64,000 nt of DNA from the NCBI GenBank assembly GCA_024663395.1, contig JANFAH010000001.1, forward strand, positions 992,001 through 1,056,000. Direction: 5' to 3'. The notes below the pieces were generated by a model. It did no database searches and was not told the DNA's origin. It saw only the letters and a program-made list of their open reading frames with translations. This DNA comes from Pisolithus tinctorius. Taxonomy: Eukaryota > Basidiomycota > Agaricomycetes > Boletales > Pisolithaceae. Every line of letters starts with the position of its first letter. The first letter of the stretch is position 1. The position numbers were made by a program, and so were the translations under genes. Of this stretch, positions 12,680 through 23,383 are shown piece by piece.

Positions 12680-13550
12680 CTAGACTAGGGCCATGGAGAG
12701 AGCTTTGTGCGCATTGTCCATGGTTCCTGACGCAAGTACTTGCTTAGCATGAGGATAATTGCGTATCCCTCGTGCGAGCCGGTATCTGGCGGGACAACGA
12801 CTGCCTCTCGACACTGGCCTGTGATCAACGCCAACTGCTTGGTGTGGATGCCAGGTACCACAGGATGTGTGTACCCACGAGTCCAGAGCGATCATTTCGA
12901 CAGGATACACTCCGCAGGATCACCCGCCCCCGCAGCTGTGGTGAGCAAAAAGCGATGCCAGGACTAGCTTACTATTCAGAACGAGCAGGGACGTAGGGAC
13001 GAGGACCCTATTCAGATGTTCCACTTGCGTATATAGGTGGTTTGTCCCCAATGCACTCATCAAGTGGGATCGAGTGCCTCACCGCGAGTACCTCTTGTAC
13101 TTTTCATCTCGTGGTTGTAGCCTCTGGTTCCCTGCTTCGTTAGCAGAGATGAATCTGGGTCAGGAGGCGTTGGGATTGATGGTGTTGAGGTGAATAATAT
13201 GGGTCTGTACTCTTCGTCTTCCCTATTTTTCATTCTCCTTTTGTCTGTTTAGTTTTGTCTGCGGCTGTCTCATCGAACACGTTTCAGCGCAGGGGATTCA
13301 GTGATCCATAGAATGCAAGTGTATCACGTGTTGGCATTCATGTGAGTGCATGCCGTTGCACCATGGACTTATATGTAGGGTCTAGAAGGTCTCCAGAATA
13401 ACCCACTGCACGAATGAACGAGGTGACGCCATGTGAGATGGACCCGATCACGGCTTGTGATGAGGCACAGACTTGCAGTCGCTTCAAGTGTTCATCGACA
13501 TCGCAGATCGTACTACCATCTTGGTCAGGACCACCCTTGGCAGCAGTTTT
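12680..13550. repeat. Dispersed repeat family, copy VI (truncated)
   Basis: 13,137-13,360 (TTAGCAGAGATGAATCTGGG onward) matches 45,820-46,020. 13,405-13,545 (CACGAATGAACGAGGTGACG, later ACATCGCAGATCGTACTACC) matches 53,950-54,080. The match stops near 13,550, where the sequence becomes CpG-poor, so this copy is cut at its right end. Alignment left of 13,137 is weak. Confidence 0.5.
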
Positions 13551-13949
13551 TGGCCATTCCCATGGTCTTTAGATGTAGTTTATGTGTACATGAGAATAGG
13601 TCATATAGAGGCTGTCCTCAGGGCGAGGCTCATGCCAAATCCAAAAATAGTTACATCATCTATGAGCCTCCAATGTCATAATGAATTCCCTACATCAGCA
13701 AATTACTTTATTCTGTACAGTGCTGGACAGAGCAACCCAAGATCACAGAGTCACAAGGATGCTCCAATCTGGACACCCTTGTCCAGGTTCACATCAACTT
13801 GTAGTTTACTTGAGATAATGATAACCATTAAGACAAATCCTTGGCTACCCTACCATCACTCAAGAGGGAAGAATGGGACTCAAAGGACATCAGGAAATTA
13901 ACAGTTTGACTATTTTGACTATTTTGAGACTTTTTTTGAAGGAATCTAC

Positions 13950-14664
13950 TGTCATGACTGTGTGATCAGTCTAGGTCTCTGCTCACTCCACACCCTACTC
14001 TGCTGGTCACTCACTCATTCTGCACCAACTCCACCTGCCCTCTGTCATTTACAAACCTTCTCCAACCTGACTACTGTCAGACTTGATACCAGCCCACCAT
14101 CAGACTGTGTGGACCATCCTCTAAGAGGTCATGTGACCTCCCTTCAGACTTCTCCTTGACAGTACACAGTCAGGTACCCCACAGCATATGCACCTCATGG
14201 TTTGGTGCCTAGACTGTTTTCTTTTTGGTTTGTTCTGTGTTACCCATCATATGTTCTCCATCTTCCCTTCATTTGTTGTCCAGGAAGTTTTTACTTGAAA
14301 ATTTACAAGTCTCCATATGTCAGTTCTGATTCTGGTTACTGTACCTCTGTAGTAGTATAAAAGCTTCAGTATGAATATCACCTAAGTTCCTACTCCATAC
14401 CTCTCTGTCTTCTGTCTGTCAGAGTTATCTCTGACCTTCCATCTGGTCTCTACCTCTGAAATATGGGGGCTGAGATCATGCAAGGGGGTAGCACATGAGC
14501 TAAACCTGATGCCCTCTCTCTGTTCTGCTTCTGCCTCAGCAGACTCCATCCCTGCTGATCCTCTGCTAGTTGGAGTTCCATTCATCTGTGTTGGACTTGC
14601 TTCCACACCTCTCCCCAGACCTTGTCTAGCATTGGAGTTGGTCAGAGTAGGCCTGGACTTGAAA
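13950..14664 (+). mobile_element. Solo LTR 1 (old, CpG-depleted)
   Basis: A 715-bp block starts TGTCATGACTGTG and ends GACTTGAAA. It is flanked by the 5-bp direct repeat TCTAC (13,945-13,949 and 14,665-14,669). It aligns end to end with the LTR at 22,665-23,378. It contains AGTATAAAAGC near 14,354, a TATA box placed as in an LTR U3. Compared with its sister it has lost most CG dinucleotides, for example TTCTGCACCAACTCCACCT here against CTCCGCACCAACTCCGCCC there. Its final dinucleotide is AA where the sister has CA. No internal domain adjoins either side, so it is a solo LTR of an unidentified retrotransposon. Confidence 0.85.
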
Positions 14665-14979
14665 TCTACTATCCATGCTTTTTTTTTGACCATACACAGC
14701 ATTGATGAATGAAAGAGAATAGAGTCTATTAAGACAACTCAGGAATACTAAGTGGATGATATATCTAAGCCAAGAAGACTAGAAACTATCTCAAAGTTCA
14801 GAGATATTGAGCCATTGGTATGATACACACACTCTGAGAGAAAAATCACAATATCTTGTTGAAAGCTCCATCAATTTGAATATATGGGGTATCTACTGAA
14901 AACTATGAAATAGATGGTTTGAATGAGACCAAAATCAGTGAGAACAGTGCAGTCATACAGCTGGTTCACATCCCTGCTA

Positions 14980-15187
14980 CAGTGGCTCAAAAAACTGACT
15001 GCATGTTTGGACATTTTTCACTAAAGTCAGTACTGCCCCATAGCCCCCTAACCTATAGGTGTATGAAACAAAGCCCTTACCATTGGCTCTCTATTGGTGC
15101 AGGGGTCAAGGGTTTTGGATAAGGTTTGATCAAATGGCAGCCATTTCAAAATGATGACTCATGTGGTCAGTTTTTTGACTCTAGGTT
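14980..15187 (+). repeat. Tc1/mariner-type terminal repeat (left end) with internal inverted copy
   Basis: After a TA at 14,978-14,979 the sequence CAGTGGCTCAAAAAACTGAC begins, which has the look of a Tc1/mariner terminal inverted repeat. At about 15,163-15,180 GTGGTCAGTTTTTTGACTC reads as an imperfect inverted copy of it. A matching right end was not found downstream, so the element appears truncated. Confidence 0.5.
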
Positions 15188-15436
15188 TCAATTACATATA
15201 TTTGGTGATGGTTCTATTATGTCACCTTTATGTGACTGAGTGTCAGACACTATAAATAAACCCCACCATCACCATGAAACCCATCTCTGCTTCTCAAAGA
15301 AAGAGCAACATATCTCTCTCCTCTCTTGATCTTTCCTCCAGGAAAATTGCTTCCAAAACTGGCTTAGGGTAATCTACAGTATGCCAGGTCCTTCAGAAAC
15401 TCCAGCCAGAGAGGACTAGGCTTTGTGGTGGCCATC

Positions 15437-15725
15437 CATTAAAGCTTACCCCTACCAACAAAAGGGCTATTGTTCAGCAAATCATTATTGGCAAGGCCAA
15501 AAATGCTGTCCATGCCATTCAATTCATCAATTCTATTATTGATGCTCCTGTCTGCCACAGACTGCAAGAAATACCCTCAAGGAAGCCTCTGTGAAGGCTG
15601 TGGTCAAGAAAAAGAAGCCCTTGCTTTCTAATGGACACAAGAAGAGAAGCCTAGCCTTTGCTCTCAAGTACCAGGGTTGGACTGTGGGGGATTGGAAGAG
15701 AGTTACAAATATGGTCAGATAAGAC
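15437..15725 (+). pseudogene. Tc1/mariner transposase fragment, frameshifted
   Basis: Conceptual translation across two frames gives KLTPTNKRAIVQQIIIGKA, then INSIIDAPV, then after a shift TARNTLKEASVKAVVKKKKP, then LAFALKYQGWTVGDWKRV. A further shift gives WSD at the point where Tc1-family transposases have WSDE. This matches the N-terminal helix-turn-helix and the start of the DDE catalytic domain in that family. The remainder, including the second and third catalytic acids, is not recognisable. A TATAAATAAA at about 15,251 lies upstream where a promoter would be. The copy is clearly dead, with at least two frameshifts within 290 bp and CpG depletion. Confidence 0.75.
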
Positions 15726-16197
15726 CTAAACACATAGGACTGTGTTATGCTAAGACTGAAGTCAAGGTGTAAGGAGAGCTCAGCTGCAGACTGAGGGTTT
15801 CTACTGAGCAATGGCTGCAGTAACCTTTGTAAATGACAAAGGATTTGGTCAATGCCAGTAAGACTGGTCCTGATTAGGGACACTGAGGGTGAAGTTCTGA
15901 GAATGCTGCATATAATTGAGCAGCTCAAGTCTGGGGTTCCAGGACTTGAGCTGTCAGACTAAATACTACAAAGGAATGGACCATGAGGTGTCTGCATGTA
16001 ACAAGGTAACTATGCTATTGGTTGAACAATAGCAACACATGTCTTAAGCATGTAATGAGAAGGAAACACTAGTGGTGGAAATAGAGAGCCATCAGATCAG
16101 AGAGAAGATGGCTCGAAAAGGAAAAGAAATCCATTGGAACAAACATGAGGTAAACATGCAGTGAAAACAAGGGGAAAATGAGGGTGAAACATAACAT
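15726..16197. other. Degraded sequence, possible LTR of a minus-strand element
   Basis: CpG-poor, no open domain. On the minus strand the end of this interval reads TGTTATGTTTCACCCTC, immediately downstream of a purine-rich AGAAGGGGGGTAA. That is the arrangement of a polypurine tract followed by a 3' LTR beginning TG. The other LTR and a target duplication were not found. Confidence 0.35.
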
Positions 16198-17935
16198 TAC
16201 CCCCCTTCTAAGCATTGAAGTCCCCAACTTCAACTACTCTCCATAAGGTTCTCTGGTCATATTGCTGATGGTGGAGTTGTCAAAGTCAAAATTGTTATCA
16301 TACAGATCATTATCCTTGCTTCCAACGAGGGTATGATCATCTACCAAAGCAGGGGTAGAAATTCTTCTTGTAATGGGTGATGAGGGCATATAGATGGGCA
16401 CTGGGCTTGGGTATGTCCAGGGCAGGTGGTGTGATAAAGGGGGCATTCATAGAGCCCACAGTTTACTTGAATGTGCCTGAGGCAGTGACAGACATAGCAT
16501 GCCTGACAGTAATGTGGATCAGATGGGGTGAGAGGTCAATCAGCCTCAGCAAGTTCATTCAAAATGGAGTCAGGGGGTAACTGGGCAAGGGCTTCAACCC
16601 AACTCATAGTTAAAGCAAGTTCAGTGTCAGAGATGCCAAAGGCAACCATTGGGTTGATGATGGATGGGGACAATGAGCTGTGAGACTCACAGGGTTACAG
16701 ATTAGGGCCTGAGAGGCAACAGGCATGAGGCTGATCTGCTCTGCGAAGCGAGCTGGAAGAATGGGAGGATGATGGCAATGACACTGGAGGAGAAGATGAC
16801 ATGGAAGAAACCAGGGGAGAGGTTGCAATCAAGGGTCTTCTAGACCCAGGAGGAGGGGGGGTGATCAATATAGGATGTTGACAAATGTTATAAATGAGGT
16901 CTGCACCTCCAAGAATATCAAAGAGTCATAAAAGCAGAGGGACCTGCTCATGAGTGATTTTGTTCAAAATGGTCCTGGTGGGGGACAGAAGGGGGTTCTG
17001 TTGGTTCACATAATGGGAGAGTTCTTCAAGCCAAAGGGATTGGATGGTGGCATGGTAAATGAGGTCAAGAGGAGAGTCTTCATCAACCTCATGATAGACA
17101 GTGCTGATGACAGTGGGGTTGGCAATGAAAAGTTGGTATGAACTAATCATTTGATCACTAGCAGGTTGTCATTGGTGATGAGTGAAGGGGGTGTGGTGGT
17201 GAGAGGGTTCCCAAGGGTAGGTGTAACAATGAGGAGGCATTTTGACAGAGACATTTCTGTTAACAAAAACTTCATGAACAGGGCTCTGATGGAGGAGGAG
17301 GAGAAGGGGGGACATCTTCTGCTGGATCTTGCAGTAAGAAGGCAAGATGCATGTCATACTCATCATGAATGCGATCAGGGAGGCTGGAGAACAGTAGACC
17401 ATGCTGCAGCTGTTGCAATGCAGGAAGAGTGATGGACAAGACTGGAACAAAGACAGTGCAGGGAGCAGGGAGGAACGATCCATATGCTTCATCAAGAGGG
17501 GAGGCTGAAATGACCACATAAGACCTTTCTAACCAAGTGACAGACCTGAGGCAACCAAAGAACGTCCTTCTGGAAGTCATACTGACAAGGAGAACATGCT
17601 GACCAAGCTGCATGGGATGAGACAGGGCTGACAACAATGGGATAAACCAGGGGGCTTCAGGACAGAAGCTGGTGGGAACACCTGGCAGATATATGTAGCC
17701 ATTGTCTCTGGCAAATGAAACAAGTGAGATGATTGATGAAGAGGTGGCCATGATTGATGGACTTAGTGAAATGAGCATCTGATGGATGGAGTGCTGTAGA
17801 AATGCATAGGGTGTGAGGATCCTCTCCAAATTTGGAAGGAAGAATCGTGGGGCTGAGCACTTTAAGTGAGTGTGACAACCAAGTTGATATCTTTGGAAAT
17901 GGCAGAGATATGATGAAAACTGGAATGCCATACAT
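16198..17935 (-). pseudogene. Decayed minus-strand coding block, family unknown
   Basis: Several minus-strand frames follow one another (17,272-17,931; 17,169-17,519; 16,926-17,150; 16,610-16,828; 16,234-16,446), the longest 219 residues. None shows a recognised catalytic motif. The run of same-strand frames ending at a polypurine-like tract near 16,200 fits a broken retroelement interior, but no reverse transcriptase, integrase or protease motif was found, so the assignment is open. CpG dinucleotides are scarce throughout. Confidence 0.35.
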
Positions 17936-18129
17936 GGGTGCTAAAAACTTTTAATGCGCACTTAACTCACTTCCTCTTTTCTCTTTAGCACTGATGGCTT
18001 GTTCTTGTGCGAAGGATGACTGCTAACATCCAACAGTCTTTCTACACATGAGGCCTTTGTCTTCATCTGCATGGCATGGGCATTGTGTGCAACTCATCAA
18101 CAAGTTAGGCAGAGTCAGCTGTAACCATG

Positions 18130-18775
18130 TCCACAACACCTTTGGTGTGTGACACCAGCCAGATCTCACATTCACTGTGGGCATGCTTAGCAGGCATGCA
18201 GCTACCCCTGGCAACCAACACTGGACTGCACTCAAACAAGTTTACAGATACCTTCAAAAGACTGTTGATGTGCATTTACAGTACACGAGAGACTCTGCAA
18301 GTTCTCTTGTGGGCTACACTGATGCTGACTGGGCTGCAGATGTAAATGACTGCCGTTCTGTAACTGGCTACATCTTTACTCTGTCTGGTGGAGCAGTTAG
18401 CTGGTCATCCAAGAAACAGACCTCCATTGCTTTGTCTAGCATGGAAGCCAAGTACATGGCAGTCTTGGCAGCTGCAAAAGAAATACTTTGGCTACAAATG
18501 CTACTATGTGAACTAGATATGGATATGACCACACAGCCCACTTCCCTCCTAGTCAACAACCAGTCTGCAATAGCCCTGATGAGCAATGCAATGTTCCATG
18601 ATTGCACAAAGCACATAGCTATTCATCATCATTTTATTCACAAGAAGGTTGAAGATGGAGAAGTCAATGTCAAGTACATTTCTATGAATGAGCAGATCAC
18701 CGATGTTCTCACCAAGGGACTGTCACATGAGAAGCATGAGTGCTTTTCTCTTGGTATGGGAATTATTTTCTAAAG
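18130..18775 (+). pseudogene. Ty1/Copia retrotransposon, end of reverse transcriptase and RNase H
   Basis: The reading frame gives QPDLTFTVGMLSRH (the residual end of the reverse transcriptase, where Copia proteins have a T-R-P-D segment), then VYRYLQKT, GYTDADWAADVNDCRSVTGY, SWSSKKQTSIALSSMEAKY, NNQSAIAL, TKHIAIHHHFI and ITDVLTKGL. These are the conserved RNase H stations of Copia polyproteins, with the catalytic TDADWA and SSMEAKY acids present. An in-frame TGA lies just upstream of QPDL and the rest of the polyprotein is missing, so this is a 5'-truncated relic. A purine tract GAGGGGG at 18,788-18,794 follows the stop, as expected before the 3' LTR. Confidence 0.9.
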
Positions 18776-18796
18776 ACTTGCTACACTGAGGGGGTG

Positions 18797-18989
18797 TGTT
18801 GGAACATGTGTCCCCTATGTTTATTTGCTTACAGCATACAAGCTTACATAATAATTCTTCGCACTTAGGCAATTAGTTTTTCCTTGTGCACCTCAGTCTT
18901 CTTACCACAGAAGCCTGAGGTATGTGGCCCATAGACTCCCCCTCATGCTACTTGTGACTAGTCCATTTGACAAAGTCACTTGGCTCAGG
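18797..18989 (+). mobile_element. Probable start of Copia 3' LTR
   Basis: TGTTGGAACATG directly follows the purine tract GAGGGGGTG after the Copia RNase H stop. Fungal Copia LTRs commonly begin TGTTGG. The right boundary is uncertain; ATAACA at 18,984-18,989 is one CA-ending possibility. No second LTR is available for comparison. Confidence 0.45.
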
Positions 18990-19350
18990 CATAACAGGTT
19001 CTGCTTGAGGACTCAGAACTGGTGCACACATTCTGGGCTAGAAGTTCTATAGCCTTTGCTAAGTTGTTGAGCACAGTCACCCTGGGCTCAACATCTGAGT
19101 CTGGTTTGGGGAGGTCCAGTTCATCATCATCTGGATCATCATCACCAGGACCATCACTGCCAGGTTGTCATCTTCATTGCCATCTGCACCATCATCCTTG
19201 GGATCATTGTCAGGAATGGCAGTGATTGGATGACATGGGGTGGGAGTGTCAGAGGCACAAGCTGAGAAGCTCTTGAAGCAATCAACAGACTCAGGAGTGC
19301 CTAACAGTGCCCAAGTCAGCTGGAGCAGCTTCTTGATGAGCCCCACTGGC
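18990..19350. other. CpG-poor spacer interrupted by the Harbinger insertion
   Basis: Contains a short ATC-rich microsatellite-like stretch (repeated CATCATC and CCATC, 19,117-19,200). No gene seen. It ends at the TAA target-site duplication at 19,351-19,353. Confidence 0.4.
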
Positions 19351-19353
19351 TAA

Positions 19354-19424
19354 GAGCTTGTATGGAAAGCGCAGTTCAGTTGTAGTTTATGAACTTCATG
19401 GATTGTTCTTGTTTGACGGGTGGT
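19354..19424 (+). repeat. Harbinger left terminal inverted repeat
   Basis: GAGCTTGTATGGAAAGCGCA opens the repeat. GGATTGTTCTTGTTTGA followed by GGGTGGTG closes it. It pairs with 22,321-22,391 with a short mismatched stretch in the middle. Confidence 0.92.
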
Positions 19425-19483
19425 GGAAAAATCCGGGCCAAAGCGTCGGAGATTGAAATGTTGGTTTCCCTCCCGATGGTAGC

Positions 19484-20746
19484 ATGTCTCTCCCTCCCTA
19501 TCTCGCCTCTGCCGATACTCAACGCGATCACATCCGGCGAGTACTAATCGAACTTTTCGACGTCTTAGGATCAAATATCGTTGAACTAATGGAAACAGCG
19601 GGGGAAATAGAGGAAGAATCCAAGCATGCCAAGTGGACCGATGAGGAGGTCGCTGCCCTCGTTGATTACCTGCACACAAATCGCTCAGAGCGGGCTGACG
19701 CTGGCAACTTCTGACAAGCGACTTATGCAAAAGCTGCAGAGAGCATTCGCAAGCTCCACAGGTCCGGTAAAATCAAGGATTCGAAGAATGTGTCAATTAA
19801 ATGGGGATCAGTATGTCCTTCTCTATTCTAAAGTTGCTATGCTGACACTAGATGTAGCTTAAACATACATACAACACGATCATGACTTATTGCAGCGGAT
19901 CAGGCGAACATTGGGACAACGAGAACGGTGCGAATATCTGTGGAGCGGCTGATGCAGAGAAATGGGCAAAATTCGTCGGTGTGAAGGTACATATTTGATC
20001 TTACAGATAACTATGATCAGTTCGCTGAGACATCGCAGCGAAATGCGGCCATGAAGCCCTTCCACAACAAGGGCTGGCAGTATCTTCCAATGATGGAGGA
20101 TATTTTTCCACAGGGTGGCACGACCGGCTCCCATGCTTTCCGTCCTGGGGTGTTAAACCCCACGCTCACCGCGACCACTGATAGTAACTTTACAGTCTCT
20201 GTCCCCCCCAACCCTACGACGACTACTGACAGTACCACCTCCATCCCATCCGTCCCCCCCTCCACTGCCGCATTCGGCAGAAAGCACTCATTCACTGTGA
20301 TGTCTACTGATATCACAGAAACAGCATCCCCTTCCCTCCTATTCTCAAGAAATCAGCATCCCCCAATGACTCCTGTCTCATCCATTCATAGTAGTAAGTG
20401 CAGCCGAACGTCCGCTCAATCTTCCAGCAAGATGCAGCCTCAACCTTCCAGCTCTCACACCGTCGCAGTCGTATCGATTGGTAACACGATCCGGCACTTG
20501 GGGGACCAGCTGGCGACGACTTTCATGGATCCGTTGATCGCAGTCCAGACGGCTACGCAAATGCTATACAAAGATTCCGAGATCCCTCCCCACCATCGTG
20601 CATTTATGACGCGTCAGTTTTCTGGCATATCTAACCCTGCTGCCGTTTTTATAGCTTTACCTGATGAACAATCCTGTCGTGCGTATGTAGCAGATATGTA
20701 CGATAGCTTTTTCCAAGGCGCTAGCAATGCCCCCCCTACCATGTAG
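19484..20746 (+). pseudogene. Harbinger Myb/SANT-like DNA-binding protein (ORF1), nonsense-mutated
   Basis: The start is the ATG at 19,484 (MSLPPYLASADTQ). KWTDEEVAALVDYLHTNRS opens a Myb/SANT-like domain of the kind found in fungal Harbinger accessory proteins. After an in-frame TGA at 19,712-19,714 it continues QATYAKAAESIRKLH and KNVSIKWGS, then an intron with GTATGT donor at 19,811. The next exon has SGSGEHWDNENGANI and KWAKFVGVK, and then comes NAAMKPFHNKGWQYLPMMEDIFP. The rest is a Ser/Thr/Pro-rich region and a C-terminal segment with IRHLGDQLATTFMDP. The intron before MKPFHN is unclear (20 or 34 nt), so that junction may also be damaged. In this superfamily the protein binds transposon ends and assists the transposase. 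Confidence 0.8.
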
Positions 20747-20869
20747 TATGTGTAGCACGAGTCAGTGTATCGTAGCTACAGAAATGAACTATCAAATGTG
20801 TTGGCATCCCTCCAGCATGTGCATCGAACAAAAGTCAGATTAGATTTTACTAGTACATGATGGATGTAG

Positions 20870-22266
20870 CTAAAACAAACTAGCGACTTCTTCCTCGAAG
20901 AAGTCAGATTCCACATCTGATTCACTGTCCATGGTACTCTGCGCTCGCTCCACCAAAATACGTTGATAATTGGCCCACATGGCCGTCGCAATATTGTCCC
21001 GCATCCCGCGCACGAGTATGTCTTCTTCTAAGTTCCTCGTTCCTTCTGTGGCTTGGGGATTAGTACGCGGGCCTGGCTGCTGCTTGCCCTCATCATCTTC
21101 ATCGAGAGAAATATTGTCTGTGCCCTCCTCGCTCTCACCATGCGTACAAATAAAATTGTGAACCGCGCAAAGTGCAGCGGGGATCCATGCTTGTATATCG
21201 ATGTCATATTCTGGTGCCAGAAGGAGTATTCAAAAGCGACACTTTAGGATGCCAAAGATTCGTTCTATGACATTTCATGCCGACACGTGCCGCAAGTTGA
21301 AAAGCTCCTCCTTATTTGCTGGTCTGAGAGGAAATGAATAAATAAATAAAACGGTGAGCAAGACAAAAAACATACCGCGTGTTAGCACGGCCCCATTCTG
21401 CAAGATGATACCAGATGCCCCGGTAGGGGACTAGCAACTCTCGACGTGAGGGGTAGCTGGCATCAGTGAGGAGATATTTTCCATTGGGGATGCGGAGGTC
21501 GGTGGATGTTGCGTCACCGTAGACACGGGCGTCCGTCGCAGATCCTTCCCACCCTGTCAGCATATAAACAAACTTCAGACCGAAATCGCAGATGAACAGG
21601 CCGTTTTGCGAGAGGAATCCCTTGTGGTTGCGATAGTTGGAACGTATAATTGAAGGGGGGGATACAGGAATGTGGCAGCCATCTATTGCACCAATTGCAT
21701 TCCGAAAGTACAGCCAAAATTTGGGGTTGTGTCGGATCTTTGGATGGATGGCTTCACCAGTCGGAAACTGGACATAGGTAATATAAAAGGGGGGTTCTGA
21801 AAATACGAAGAGCAATTTCTTGAAGTACCTGTAAAAAAATATGAATATCTGATTTGTCGCACGTATTTTGTATTGAACTCACCGAGATATTGTGTCATTT
21901 GACCGCTGAAAACGCTCACCAACATGCCTGACCGTCAGGCCAGTCACACATGTGTAGAGGAAAATCGCAAGCTGTTCTTCCAGAGTAACAAATTTTTGAG
22001 TTGCTGTGACCAATCTCCCGCAGCTCCTCTATGAGCTGAACGAAAATCTCCTTGCACATACCAAGTTCACAGCGAATACGATCAGGGTGACCAGTTAGGA
22101 GTTCTTGAACCCACATATCTCCAGAGAGTTTGGAGGTGTGGTATGGTATCGGCTCTTTGCAAACACTGGAGCCAACCAGTTCAGCCAACAAGACTAGGAG
22201 CGTCTGGAGGGCAGTCAAAATATGCTGCAGTAGCGCTCAGCGCACATCGGGATGATCAGGTGGCAT
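20870..22266 (-). pseudogene. PIF/Harbinger DDE transposase, inactivated
   Basis: The probable start is the ATG at 22,266 (MPPDHPDVR). Domain landmarks: FRNAIGAIDGCHIPV carries the first catalytic Asp, LLTDASYPSRRELLVPYRG the second, NVIERIFGILKCRF the Glu. NYRNHKGFLSQNGLFICDFG and GWEGSATDARVY lie between the first two. This is the DDE_Tnp_4 layout. Introns lie near 21,817-21,885 and 21,306-21,376. Lesions: TGA at 22,237-22,239, 21,275-21,277 and 21,230-21,232, each readable as a former CGA Arg codon, and one extra A in the A5 run (21,993-21,997 on the plus strand), which shifts the frame. All three catalytic residues are retained. The C-terminus is acidic (SDVESDFFEEE). Confidence 0.9.
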
Positions 22267-22320
22267 CTTTGGAGGAGTTCAATCTCCGACATACTGCCGG
22301 ACCTTATGCCGAATCTGTGC

Positions 22321-22391
22321 ACCACCCATCAAACAAGAACAATCCGACAAGCTTCTGAACTGCAAGTGAACTGCGCTTTCCATACAAGCTC
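22321..22391 (-). repeat. Harbinger right terminal inverted repeat
   Basis: The reverse complement of this interval begins GAGCTTGTATGGAAAGCGCA, identical to the left end for 25 bp, and ends with TGATGGGTGGTG. TAA follows at 22,392-22,394. Confidence 0.92.
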
Positions 22392-22664
22392 TAAGGTAGA
22401 TTTGGGACTAGTGGCAGTGCAGCCACAAGGAGGTTGAACACAAGTCTTAGTAGGCATGATTAGGGTAACAGTTAGACCAACACAAATTGGAGTCTGAATT
22501 ACTGGCAAGTCCAGGATTCAGGGCTGAAGATCAGTCTGGAATCCATTCTTATCAGAAGGCTGAGGGATTGGGGAACAGATGGGGAGCTGAGGGCAGAGTG
22601 GGACTGATTGGACTTAGTAACTGATAGCACAGTACTATCCCCTTGCATGGGTTTCAGTCCAAGT

Positions 22665-23378
22665 TGTCATGACTGTGCGTTCGTCATAGGTCTTTACTCA
22701 CTCTGCAGCCTTTTCCGCCAGTCGTCCACTCACTCCGCACCAACTCCGCCCACCTTCTATCGTCTACGAACCATCTCCGCTCCGACTGTTGTTGGACTTG
22801 TGTTTCTCTCCTACCGGACCAAGCGGTCCGTTCTCTGAGGGGTCATGTGACTACCTTCGCAGTCAGGTACTCCGCAGCACGCTCACCGCATGGTCCAGCA
22901 TCTGGACTATTTCCTTTTCTAAATGTTCTGTGTTACCCATTTGTATGTCCTCCATCTACCCTTCATTTGTTGTCCAGGAAATTTTACTTGAAAATTTATG
23001 AGTCTCCATATGTCAGTTCCGATTCCAGTTACTGTACCTCCGTAGCAGTATAAAAGCATGTACTGTACTCCGCTGTTCTTCAGTACGAATATCAACTTAG
23101 TTCCTACTCCCTCTGATTCCATCTTCTGCCTGTCGGAGTTATCTCCGACTCTCCGTCTGTACTCTCCCTCTGAAATACGAGGGCTGAGATCGTGCAAGGG
23201 GGTAGCGCACGAGCTAAACCCGACGCCCTCACTCTGCTCTGCCTTTGTCTTGGCAGTCTTCGTTCCTGCCGACACTCTGCTAGTTGGAGTTCTGTTCCTG
23301 TGTGTCAGACTTGCTTCCGGACCACTCTCTAGACCTTATATAGTGTCGGAGTTGGTCGGAGTAGGCCCAGACTTGACA
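22665..23378 (+). mobile_element. Solo LTR 2 (young, CpG-rich)
   Basis: A 714-bp block starts TGTCATGACTGTG and ends GACTTGACA, giving TGTCA...TGACA inverted ends. It is flanked by perfect CAAGT duplications (22,660-22,664 and 23,379-23,383). It contains AGTATAAAAGC near 23,048. It is homologous along its length to the LTR at 13,950-14,664 but keeps its CG dinucleotides. No protein domain belonging to a parent element was found nearby, so it is a solo LTR of the same unidentified family. Confidence 0.92.
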
Positions 23379-23383
23379 CAAGT

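Larger units (their letters stand above)
19354..22391. mobile_element. PIF/Harbinger DNA transposon, structurally complete, 3,038 bp
   Basis: The element is bounded by TAA at 19,351-19,353 and 22,392-22,394, the 3-bp duplication typical of the PIF/Harbinger superfamily. Its ends are inverted repeats beginning GAGCTTGTATGGAAAGCG. The first 25 bp are perfect and similarity continues for about 70 bp. It carries the two expected divergent genes, a Myb/SANT-like DNA-binding protein (plus) and a DDE transposase (minus). Both are broken by in-frame TGA codons that fit CGA-to-TGA decay. CpG content is high compared with the sequence it sits in, so it inserted later than the surrounding decay. Confidence 0.92.

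Noticed and set aside
16198..17935. Ty3/Gypsy polyprotein
   Set aside because: Only a polypurine-like tract supports it; no protease, reverse transcriptase, RNase H or integrase motif was readable.
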